Positions 1 to 5,122 of a stretch of 8,575 bases of DNA are shown here, one piece after another (position 1 is the stretch's first letter; each line of letters opens with the position of its first letter). A program made the translations under genes and the position numbers. The notes below the pieces were generated by a model. The model was not told the origin of the DNA, ran no database searches, and saw nothing but the letters and a program-made list of their open reading frames with translations. Origin of the DNA: Limivivens faecihominis (GTDB lineage Bacteria; Bacillota; Clostridia; Lachnospirales; Lachnospiraceae); the NCBI RefSeq assembly GCF_020686945.1, contig NZ_JAJEPR010000062.1, positions 1-8,575 on the forward strand, in the 5' to 3' direction.

Positions 1-12
1 GGCACTCCCCAA

Positions 13-73
13 CAAGATTCCCGCAGGGGCAAAATGAGCGATAAGCGAATTTTGGTACTGCGGTAGAATCTTG
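13..73. repeat. Long interrupted hairpin, candidate cis-acting site
   Basis: Three nested pairs of arms are visible: CAAGATTC (13-20) with GAATCTTG (66-73), CCGCAG (21-26) with CTGCGG (58-63), and CAAAAT (30-35) with ATTTTG (49-54). They are separated by a 2-base bulge (64-65) and a 3 x 3 internal loop. The apical part (36-48) can add two more C-G pairs around 39-40/46-47. This gives about 20 paired bases in a 61-base structure without a T tract, so it is not an ordinary terminator. Long interrupted hairpins of this kind occur at transfer origins and single-strand origins of conjugative elements; assigning it to oriT or sso is inference. The window begins only 12 bases before it, so its neighbour on that side is unknown. 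Confidence 0.5.
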
Positions 74-184
74 CTCTGAAAAACTCCGGCGTTCCCCGGC
101 TTCCGTACTTTCCGCTAACAAGACGTTTCAAAAGGGCTTTGCTACCCGCTATTCCGGCATATCTTGAAAATTTTCCTTTCACTA

Positions 185-257
185 CCTACAACACCACGCA
201 AAGCAAAATGGACGGAGATTTTTAGAATTTCCCCTTATTCCCTACAACACCACGCAA
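185..257. repeat. Pair of 17 bp direct repeats
   Basis: CCTACAACACCACGCAA occurs exactly at 185-201 and again at 241-257, a period of 56 bases. Similarity extends weakly to both sides: T/C-rich before each copy and A/G-rich after it, so each unit may be about 45 bases. Only two copies are present. Paired direct repeats near the integrase end of Tn916-type elements can be arm-type integrase sites, but no integrase is in the window, so the role is open. A duplication inside a decayed small gene is the alternative. Confidence 0.55.
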
Positions 258-362
258 GCCGAAAAAGGCGGACAATGGCAGTATTTTTTTCTTTGATACC
301 CTCCACGGATAAGTAAGGGATTTTGCCAACTGCGGCGGCAATTTTCCCTTTTGTTTTTTCAT
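222..362 (-). CDS. Possible small basic ORF (46 aa), weakly supported
   Basis: An ATG-initiated frame of 46 codons begins MKKQKGKLPPQLAK and ends GNKGKF. It is lysine-rich and shows no domain, signal peptide or convincing membrane segment. No Shine-Dalgarno sequence precedes the ATG, and it lies beyond the terminator that closes the upstream sigma/HTH operon, so it would need its own promoter, which I do not see. One of the 17 bp direct repeats lies inside its 3' part, so apparent conservation of this frame could reflect the repeat and not protein coding. I list it because it is the only ATG frame of this size in the first 395 bases; it may well not be a gene. Confidence 0.22.
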   Translation of the reverse strand: MKKQKGKLPPQLAKSLTYPWRVSKKKILPLSAFFGLRGVVGNKGKF

Positions 363-395
363 ACTGGGGATTTTCAAAAATGCCAAACAGGAACG

Positions 396-434
396 AAAAA
401 AAGCAGCAAATCTGTTGAATAGATTTACTGCTTT
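396..434 (-). terminator. Intrinsic terminator after the sigma/HTH genes
   Basis: Arms 400-413 and 421-434 pair over 14 bases with a single G-U wobble around a 7-base loop. On the minus strand the stem is followed by an uninterrupted run of seven T (396-402, the last ones overlapping the stem base). It sits about 45 bases beyond the stop codon at 480, so it most likely ends transcription of the two small regulatory genes. Confidence 0.85.
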
Positions 435-479
435 CTGGTTGCCGGCGAAGCGGCGGTTATTCAGTTGTAGGCGGTAGGG

Positions 480-683
480 CTATCTCCCAAAGCGGAACTT
501 GAAAATAGCTGTGAGAAGCGTCTGGGTGATGTAGTCCTCTGTATCTTGGTCTACCCGTCCATTCACACGGGCGGCACATTGTATGCGGCGGCGGTAATAC
601 TGCAATACAGTTCCCACCGCTTCCGGCTCCCCGCTGGTGGCTTGGACGATTGTTTCATAGGGGAGAAGCCTATTATTTCTCAT
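480..683 (-). CDS. Small helix-turn-helix protein of ICE (Tn916 Orf8-like)
   Basis: A 67-residue protein beginning MRNNRLLPYETIVQATSGEP. It resembles the short helix-turn-helix proteins that follow the sigma-like gene in Tn916/Tn1549 elements (Tn916 orf8 type): the LLPYETIVQA start, an acidic G-x-x-E-A-V segment (about 18-23), a Tyr/Arg-rich helix (about 29-35) and a C-terminal helix with D49-T55. The frame is open further upstream, but I chose the ATG at 683 because the upstream residues are only the other-frame reading of the sigma gene, and a GGAGG lies about 9 bases before this ATG. It overlaps the end of the sigma gene by 11 bases, which suggests translational coupling. Its family is thought to help control excision and transfer genes; the exact role here is unproven. 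Confidence 0.75.
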   Translation of the reverse strand: MRNNRLLPYETIVQATSGEPEAVGTVLQYYRRRIQCAARVNGRVDQDTEDYITQTLLTAIFKFRFGR

Positions 684-1119
684 ATGCCATTCCCTCCATT
701 TCCGCTTGGAGCTGCCGTAGGACTTTTCGGATATGGTAGCCCGCTGTGCTGCGGCTGCGCCCGTACTGTCTGCCAATTTCGTGCTGTGGAATACGCTTGA
801 AAAAGGACAGGTAAATCATTTCCCGCTCCCGTTCGTCCAGCCGTGACAGGGCTTCCGCAAGTAAGCCGCTGCTGAAAATGACCGTATCGCCGCAAAGGGT
901 AAGTATGTATTCCTCGTCCGGCTCCGGGGCTTGGAAATATTCATCTGTCGTGCCTAAAGGGTAGTGCTTTTCGTCTGTGAGGTATTCAAGGGATATTTCT
1001 CTTTTGTGCTTCCTGCTCCGTGTCCTCGCTGCGTTGATCGTTGCATTTCGGATAACGACTTTGCAAAAGGCATGGAAAGTGTACTCGATATGTTCCCGAT
1101 ATTCTTCTGTACAGGTCAT
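673..1119 (-). CDS. Sigma-70 family-like regulator of ICE (Tn916 Orf7-like)
   Basis: A 148-residue protein with a C-terminal sigma-70 region 4-type DNA-binding domain (about 88-138). It carries the LDEREREMIYLSFF helix (93-107) and the turn and recognition helix HEIGRQYGRSRSTAGYHIRKVL (113-134). The N-terminal third is basic (about 22-42, including RTRSRKHKR), and a Glu/Asp-rich linker follows (59-70). No region 2 is recognisable, so it probably acts as a small regulator like Tn916 Orf7, activating excision or transfer transcription, and not as a full sigma factor. A G-rich ribosome site (GGGGG, 7 bases before ATG) supports the start. It is followed and overlapped by the small HTH gene and preceded by a strongly folded non-coding leader. 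Its GC content looks higher than that of the neighbouring methyltransferase and XRE genes, consistent with a different origin from the cargo. Confidence 0.82.
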   Translation of the reverse strand: MTCTEEYREHIEYTFHAFCKVVIRNATINAARTRSRKHKREISLEYLTDEKHYPLGTTDEYFQAPEPDEEYILTLCGDTVIFSSGLLAEALSRLDEREREMIYLSFFKRIPQHEIGRQYGRSRSTAGYHIRKVLRQLQAEMEGMAYEK

Positions 1120-1197
1120 GGAAAATCCCCCTTTCCTCCCAAAAGGGCTGTGGCTGGTTAGTAGTTGCTTTTTATGATAGTAAGGGGCGGCAGCACT

Positions 1198-1316
1198 TTA
1201 GGCTGTCGCTCCTTGACTGCCTAACTGCAAAACCGGGCGGGGCTGTCAACGGCGGGCGAAGCCCGTTCATCTTGACCGTTGACTGGCTCGGCCAGGTTTG
1301 CTATTTATCCGGCAAA
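1198..1316 (-). promoter_or_regulatory. Four consecutive hairpins upstream of sigma gene
   Basis: In minus-strand order the hairpins are: TTTGC/GCAAA (1312-1316 with 1297-1301); CTGGC/GCCAG (1291-1295 with 1283-1287); a composite stem GTCAACGG/CCGTTGAC (1276-1283 with 1245-1252) that also encloses CGGGC/GCCCG (1261-1265 with 1253-1257); and TTAGGC/GCCTAA (1219-1224 with 1198-1203), extended by three more pairs after an A-A mismatch. The loop of the last one exposes AAGGAG. None is followed by a T tract. The segment lies between the methyltransferase stop (1324) and the sigma start (1119). It could be an untranslated regulatory leader for sigma, a small RNA or a single-strand replication origin. 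I found no convincing -10/-35 pair in it. Confidence 0.5.
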
Positions 1317-1323
1317 CTTGAAT

Positions 1324-2091
1324 TTATTTTAAGCTATCACGTTTTACCTTTTTAAGCCTTACTATCATTACCATAGGAATTTCTTTGTTGTTTTTGAAAC
1401 ATTCTTCATAAAATCCATCAATGACAAATCCAGCTCTAAAACAAAGGTTAAAAATATCTTGTATGGAACGATGATAATAAATCTGCTCCTCCGGTTGCCC
1501 TTCAATCGCTATACCATAGTAACTGTGCGGTGTCATATATTTTTCAGTCAACGTGATAAAACAAGGGTGTTGCGTTGCAAAGACAAAAATTCCGCTTTCC
1601 TCCAACAGTTCATAAACAGCCATAAGAAGTGGTTCAATATCCGTAATATCCATAATTGCCATATTAGAAACTGCTTTCGTAAAGGCTCGATTTCTTTTTA
1701 ATTCTAATATACTTTCTCTATTGGTCGCATCCGCTACACAAAATTCAATTTGTTTTGCATATTGTGATTGCCGTCTTTTAGCCAATTCTATCATTTTTTT
1801 GCTGTAATCAAAAGCGACAATCGAAGCGCCTCTTTGTGCAAGATACGAAGAATAATTTCCATTGCCACACGCAATATCCAAAATGTAATCCGCAGGATTA
1901 GGAGATAGAAGTTCCGTTACTTTGGGACGCACTACCTCTCTGTGAAATTCATTAGATTTGTCACCCATTGCATTATCCCAAAATTGTGCGTTTTTCTCCC
2001 AGATTTTTTTACTTTCCTCTGTTCCCATGTTCTCTCCCACTCCCAAAATTTGCCTTTTTGCTTCCATTAAATCTTCCTTACTATATTCCAT
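1324..2091 (-). CDS. Class I SAM-dependent methyltransferase, substrate unknown
   Basis: A 255-residue Rossmann-fold methyltransferase. Motif I is ILDIACGNGNYSSYL (70-84), the acidic residue of motif II is D95 in AFDYSKKM, motif III is CVADA (118-122), and the post-motif strand is AVSNMAIMDI (140-149). The C-terminal part (about 170-250) is the variable substrate region. No RNA- or DNA-methylase signature such as NPPF/DPPY is visible, so I do not assign a substrate; it is not a recognisable Erm enzyme. A strong GGAGGG 5 bases before the ATG at 2091 supports the start. The first 15 residues (MEYSKEDLMEAKRQI) resemble the start of a different small clostridial protein family, and MGTEESKKIWEKNAQFWDN (from residue 22) looks like the original methyltransferase start, so this may be a chimera. 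The gene is AT-rich compared with the sigma gene that follows. It is probably cargo of the resistance block. Confidence 0.8.
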   Translation of the reverse strand: MEYSKEDLMEAKRQILGVGENMGTEESKKIWEKNAQFWDNAMGDKSNEFHREVVRPKVTELLSPNPADYILDIACGNGNYSSYLAQRGASIVAFDYSKKMIELAKRRQSQYAKQIEFCVADATNRESILELKRNRAFTKAVSNMAIMDITDIEPLLMAVYELLEESGIFVFATQHPCFITLTEKYMTPHSYYGIAIEGQPEEQIYYHRSIQDIFNLCFRAGFVIDGFYEECFKNNKEIPMVMIVRLKKVKRDSLK

Positions 2092-2188
2092 TGTTACCCT
2101 CCATAACTTCTGATTGTTGCCGTCTTGACTATTATGTATCTTTTCTTTCCAAAATGGTATAGGCTTTTATTTTTATAATGCTGCAAAA

Positions 2189-2224
2189 CTTTTCTTCTGT
2201 AAGGTATTCAAAGGATATTTCCCT
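2189..2224 (-). pseudogene. Relic of a sigma-like gene (36 bp)
   Basis: These 36 bases match 32 of 36 positions of 967-1002 inside the intact sigma-like gene. Read in the same frame they encode QREISFEYLTEEK-type residues against KREISLEYLTDEK (sigma residues 39-51). All four differences are single substitutions, mostly at third codon positions, as expected for a homologue that evolved as coding DNA. Similarity ends abruptly on both sides: an in-frame stop lies a few codons upstream and unrelated AT-rich DNA follows. It is best read as the trace of a second, related ICE sigma gene left by recombination when the methyltransferase segment arrived. Confidence 0.65.
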
Positions 2225-2229
2225 TTGCC

Positions 2230-2264
2230 GCCGCTATTGGAAAGCCAAAAGCAGCGGCTTTTTT
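2230..2264 (+). terminator. Plus-strand intrinsic terminator without a gene
   Basis: On the plus strand GCCGCT (2230-2235) pairs with AGCGGC (2253-2258), and TTGG (2237-2240) pairs with CCAA (2245-2248) inside it. Six T follow (2259-2264). AAAGCC/GGCTTT (2241-2246/2256-2261) is a competing fold. No plus-strand gene ends here, so it may be a leftover from a displaced gene, or it may block antisense transcription into the XRE and tet genes. Confidence 0.5.
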
Positions 2265-2304
2265 ACGCGATATGACCGAAAAGTCTAGAAAGCAGGATAT
2301 GTCA

Positions 2305-2760
2305 TCATTTGTCATTTCTTCTCAATGTAATAACTGCATGGCATATCAAGCCAAATACAAGAGAAAAACAGCCACCGCCAAATAGTGATGCTCCCCACCC
2401 TGCACCCGACATTGTCATAAAACCGCCAACAAAGAAAATACCAATGCCAAGAAATATCCCGACACCATAAAAAAGTCCAATTGCCATATCATACTTATTA
2501 AATTGTCGTTTCTCTTTTTTTTCACATGTTTCCATTTTTGTTATTACCTCCTTCGCAAAATCGTCCATGTGGACTCCAAAAAGAAAACAAATTTTTTTCA
2601 ACGTATTTAAATCGGGTTCATTAACATCTCTCTCCCAATTCGATAGCGCCTGCCGGGTAACATTCAATTCCCCAGCCAGTTCTTCCTGTGTCATTCCCGA
2701 TTGTGTTCGCAGATGACGTATTTGCTTTCCTGTTGTAATATCCGTCTGTTTCTGGTTCAA
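2305..2760 (-). CDS. XRE-family regulator with two membrane helices
   Basis: A 151-residue protein. Residues about 10-65 form a Cro/C1-type helix-turn-helix: GKQIRHLRTQSGMTQEELAGELNVTRQALSNWE, with the usual TQEELA and TRQALSNWE helices, then a P-D-L-x-T-L-K-K-I segment. A charged linker (about 70-90) leads to two hydrophobic, glycine-rich helices (about 92-114 and 122-146) and a basic tail, so it is predicted to be membrane-anchored. It would therefore be a repressor tethered to the membrane or one that senses a membrane signal. The start is TTG at 2760, chosen because GGAGG lies exactly 7 bases before it and no ATG fits. It follows tet by 81 bases in the same direction with no clear terminator between them, so it may be co-transcribed with tet. 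Its target is unknown; known tet ribosomal-protection genes are normally controlled by attenuation, not by a repressor. Confidence 0.8.
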   Translation of the reverse strand: MNQKQTDITTGKQIRHLRTQSGMTQEELAGELNVTRQALSNWERDVNEPDLNTLKKICFLFGVHMDDFAKEVITKMETCEKKEKRQFNKYDMAIGLFYGVGIFLGIGIFFVGGFMTMSGAGWGASLFGGGCFSLVFGLICHAVITLRRNDK

Positions 2761-2841
2761 AATGGTTCCTCCTCTCTGATGCTGATTTTATCAATGATAT
2801 TTCGCAATAGCCAGCAATGAACGCTTGCATTGCGCAAGACG

Positions 2842-4761
2842 TTACATTATCTTCTGAAACATATGCCGAACCTTATCTATACGGCTGTTCGGGCGGCGTG
2901 GCTGAAATACAGGCTCGCCGGAAGTTTCCTGATACCCTTTTAATTCTGTAATGCAGACACTTCTTCCATTTGTATAAAAATTCAGATCATTCCTATATTC
3001 ACCGATACAACGGGCAGGGATTTCACCCTTAAAAATAACTTCATCTTTTTCAAGTCTGGTTGATTCAATGATTGCGCAATACTTTGGTGCATCATTATAA
3101 GCCCGTGAAAGATATTCCTGCGGTGCAAAAAGGGTAAAGGAAAGGTATGGTTCCAACAGTTGTGTCCCTGCTTTTTTCAATGCCTGCTCCAACACGATAG
3201 GGGAAAGCAGCCGAAAGTCTGCGGGGGTACTTACAGGACTATAATACAATCCATATTCAAAACAGATTTTACAGTCTGTCACTTTCCATCCATACAGCCC
3301 CTGCTCGCAGCCATAAAGAACCCCCTCCATAACCGCATTTTGGAACGATTGATTTAAATATCCAAGTGAAACTCTGCTTTCATACTGCACTCCGCTTCCA
3401 ATAGGGAGCGGCTCTATGGACAACCCGACAGAAGCCCAGAAAGGATTTGGCGGGACTTCTATGTGGATGGTATATTCTGCTTTTCTAAGCGGTCTTTCCA
3501 GATAAATAACCGAAGGCTCTTTCATAGCCACGCCCACATGATATTTTTCTTCTAATAGCGAACAAATAACTTCTAACTGTACTTTTCCCAAAAAAGATAA
3601 CATAATCTCATGGGTAACAGTATCAATGTCAAAATGCAAAAGAGGGTCTGTATCAGCAATCTCTGCGAGGGCATTTAACAGGGCTTCCCTTTGCTCCGGC
3701 TTTTGCGGCTCTACCGTTGTCCGAAGTAATGGCATGGGATTATCAATCCGTGTTTTGTGAGGCAGGAGTTTTTCATTTCCCAGGATATCGTTCAGTTTCA
3801 AAGTATCATCAGCTAAAATAACAATTTCTCCCGGACAGGCATGGTCAGCCGGGACGATTTCACCATTTGACGGAATACACATTTCTGTAATCTTTATTTT
3901 TTCCTTTTTTGACAGCAGCAGGGTATCCCGTAAATGGAGCGTCCCATGATACAGGCGTAAATAAGAAAGCCGTTTTTTCCGCTCTGTATACTCAACCTTA
4001 AAAACATATCCACATAATTCAGACTGAATATCGTCCGTTTCTGTAATGAAAGTTTCTATAATCGCTTCAATCAGTTTTTCTGTTCCTAAATTGTCTTTTG
4101 CACTCCCATGATAAACAGGAAACAAAGAGCAGCATCTGGTTCTTTTGCACTTTTCATATTGTAATTCCTGTATATCCAAAGAATCCTCTGCAACATATCG
4201 TTCTAATAGTTCATCGCTTCCGGAAATAATCATATCCCATTTGTCTAAATCAGAAATATCGGTCATGGTTATCTTTGGCGACAGGGAAACCTCCTGCATG
4301 ACAATCATATCACTGGTAAGTTTATCTTTAATGCTTTGGTAAACACACTGCAGGTCGATCCCATTTTGGTCTATCTTATTTATAAAGATAATTGTCGGAA
4401 TGTCCATTTTCTGAAGCGCATGGAATAATATACGGGTTTGTGCCTGTACGCCGTCTTTTGCTGAAATGACTAAAACAGCTCCGTCAAGGACAGATAAAGA
4501 GCGGTATGCTTCGGTTAAAAAATCCATATGACCGGGAGTGTCCACGATATTGATTTTATAATCATTCCAATAAAAAGAAGTAACCGCTGTCTGAATGGTA
4601 ATTCCCCTTTGACGCTCCAAATTCATTGTATCTGTCCTTGTTGTGCCTTCATCTACGCTCCCTAGTTCTGCAATTGCACCACTGGTATACAATAAACTTT
4701 CCGTTAATGTTGTCTTTCCTGCGTCAACGTGAGCCAGAATGCCGATATTGATTATTTTCAT
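2842..4761 (-). CDS. tet(32): Tetracycline resistance ribosomal protection protein, Tet(32)/Tet(O)-like mosaic
   Basis: A 639-residue EF-G-like GTPase of the normal length for the Tet(M)/(O)/(W)/(32) group, which removes tetracycline from the ribosome by GTP-dependent binding. Visible parts: G1 AHVDAGKT (10-17), G3 DTPGH (74-78), G4 NKID (128-131), a G5-like GSAK (219-222), and the domain IV loop YSPVSTPADFR (507-517) with P509 at the position that contacts 16S rRNA near the drug site. The C-terminal helix RRPNSRIDKVRHMF (622-635) is intact. Nothing is truncated, so it should be functional. Residues 1 to about 425 read as Tet(32) type, about 426-540 look the same as Tet(O) from memory, and the last ~100 lean to the Tet(W)/Tet(32) form, so it is either tet(32) itself or a close mosaic. 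GGGAGG lies 8 bases before ATG. Expression is controlled by the upstream attenuator. The symbol needs an alignment to settle the allele. Confidence 0.9.
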   Translation of the reverse strand: MKIINIGILAHVDAGKTTLTESLLYTSGAIAELGSVDEGTTRTDTMNLERQRGITIQTAVTSFYWNDYKINIVDTPGHMDFLTEAYRSLSVLDGAVLVISAKDGVQAQTRILFHALQKMDIPTIIFINKIDQNGIDLQCVYQSIKDKLTSDMIVMQEVSLSPKITMTDISDLDKWDMIISGSDELLERYVAEDSLDIQELQYEKCKRTRCCSLFPVYHGSAKDNLGTEKLIEAIIETFITETDDIQSELCGYVFKVEYTERKKRLSYLRLYHGTLHLRDTLLLSKKEKIKITEMCIPSNGEIVPADHACPGEIVILADDTLKLNDILGNEKLLPHKTRIDNPMPLLRTTVEPQKPEQREALLNALAEIADTDPLLHFDIDTVTHEIMLSFLGKVQLEVICSLLEEKYHVGVAMKEPSVIYLERPLRKAEYTIHIEVPPNPFWASVGLSIEPLPIGSGVQYESRVSLGYLNQSFQNAVMEGVLYGCEQGLYGWKVTDCKICFEYGLYYSPVSTPADFRLLSPIVLEQALKKAGTQLLEPYLSFTLFAPQEYLSRAYNDAPKYCAIIESTRLEKDEVIFKGEIPARCIGEYRNDLNFYTNGRSVCITELKGYQETSGEPVFQPRRPNSRIDKVRHMFQKIM

Positions 4762-4769
4762 GTGATTGT

Positions 4770-4792
4770 CCTCCCTTTACAGCCCCAAAGGG
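4770..4792 (-). promoter_or_regulatory. tet ribosome binding site with possible masking stem
   Basis: The strong Shine-Dalgarno GGGAGG (complement at 4770-4775) stands 8 bases before the tet ATG. Its 5' part AAAGGG (complement 4773-4778) can pair with CCCTTT (complement 4787-4792) across an 8-base loop; an alternative 4 bp stem GCCC/GGGC uses 4782-4785 and 4790-4793. This could hide the ribosome site until upstream events change the fold. The fold is read by eye and its stability is not computed. Confidence 0.5.
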
Positions 4793-4795
4793 CAT

Positions 4796-4835
4796 AAAAA
4801 TCCCCAGCAGTAAAATACTTTTACCACTGGGGATT
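4796..4835 (-). terminator. Attenuator terminator just before tet
   Basis: CCCCAGTGGTAAAA pairs with TTTTACTGCTGGGG (arms within 4802-4832, 14 bp with two G-U pairs, loop of three), extendable by AAT/ATT to 17 bp, and is followed by TTTTT on the minus strand (4796-4800). It lies between the promoter and the tet start, so it must be read through for resistance. The same hairpin arrangement is known upstream of tet(M) in Tn916. Leader peptide 2 stops immediately before its 5' arm, so a ribosome paused there would prevent the stem. Confidence 0.88.
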
Positions 4836-4865
4836 CTAATTTGCGGACATACACATATACAGCAT
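4836..4865 (-). CDS. tet leader peptide 2 (MLYMCMSAN)
   Basis: A 9-codon frame whose stop codon abuts the 5' arm of the attenuator terminator. Three of nine codons are Met, with Cys and Tyr between them, like the Met/Cys-rich start (MLCMPM) of the longer orf12 leader upstream of Tn916 tet(M). The ribosome site is weak (AGG a few bases before ATG). The position argues for a ribosome-sensing role: stalling here would keep the terminator open. It is shorter than the tet(M) counterpart because it stops before the hairpin instead of running through it. Confidence 0.55.
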   Translation of the reverse strand: MLYMCMSAN

Positions 4866-4918
4866 ACACCTATTTGTGATTGCTGTTTTTTGAATATGTC
4901 AAAATTGATAAGGCAAAA

Positions 4919-5015
4919 GTATTCTTAAATTGGGTACAAAAAACCAAGCCCCCACAAAAGGAGCTATCATAATTCTTTGTTCCCACTATTTGATTATAGT
5001 TTTATTTAAGAATAC
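4919..5015 (-). promoter_or_regulatory. Long-range 12 bp inverted repeat of the tet leader
   Basis: GTATTCTTAAAT (complement 5004-5015) and ATTTAAGAATAC (complement 4919-4930) are perfect complements 73 bases apart. The 5' arm lies inside leader peptide 1, so its translation would keep the arm from pairing. The enclosed region contains the first terminator (4938-4965), so pairing of the long arms would form an enclosing fold that competes with or supports it. The same sequence element is known in the Tn916 tet(M) leader. Confidence 0.7.
4938..4965 (-). terminator. First terminator of the tet leader
   Basis: AGCTCC (complement 4960-4965) pairs with GGGGCT (complement 4947-4952) with one G-U pair and a 7-base loop. 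After TGG a run of six T follows (complement 4938-4943). The stem is short, so it is probably a leaky terminator within the attenuation region. Confidence 0.6.
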
Positions 5016-5025
5016 CTTGCCGCAT
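5002..5025 (-). CDS. tet leader peptide 1 (MRQGILK)
   Basis: A 7-codon frame with an excellent ribosome site: AAAGGAG, 8 bases before ATG. It follows the tet promoter by about 30 bases. The peptide matches what I recall from the Tn916 tet(M) leader, which supports a conserved regulatory unit shared between tet classes. The last codons overlap the 5' arm of the 12 bp inverted repeat, linking its translation to leader folding. Confidence 0.7.
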   Translation of the reverse strand: MRQGILK

Positions 5026-5054
5026 ATTTTTTACTCCTTTTCTGGAATGAAGCT

Positions 5055-5083
5055 ATTATATCACATCAGTTTTAGGAAAGCAA
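5055..5083 (-). promoter_or_regulatory. Sigma-A promoter of tet
   Basis: On the minus strand TTGCTT (complement 5078-5083) and a perfect TATAAT (complement 5055-5060) are separated by exactly 17 bases. The predicted start near 5048 precedes leader peptide 1 and gives a leader of roughly 290 bases before tet. Confidence 0.88.
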
Positions 5084-5122
5084 GTACTTAAAAGAAATTT
5101 TTCTTCCCCTTATATGTAACAA

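Noticed and set aside
1..182. GTG-initiated minus-strand frame open to the window edge (about 60 codons)
   Set aside because: There is no good ribosome site, it includes the long hairpin, and the protein is unlike any family I recognise. It could be reconsidered with flanking sequence.
185..257. CRISPR array
   Set aside because: Only two repeat copies of 17 bases, with no further regular units and no cas genes.
684..776. Upstream extension of the small HTH protein to a 98-residue form
   Set aside because: These codons are the alternate phase of the sigma gene; the ATG at 683 matches the family start.
1324..2091. Erm-type rRNA methylase
   Set aside because: The motif I form and the absence of Erm-specific segments do not fit; only a generic class I methyltransferase is supported.
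2621..2830. Minus-strand 69-codon frame overlapping the XRE start
   Set aside because: Most of it is the XRE coding region in another phase. Its ATG has no clear ribosome site, and the XRE frame is strongly supported.
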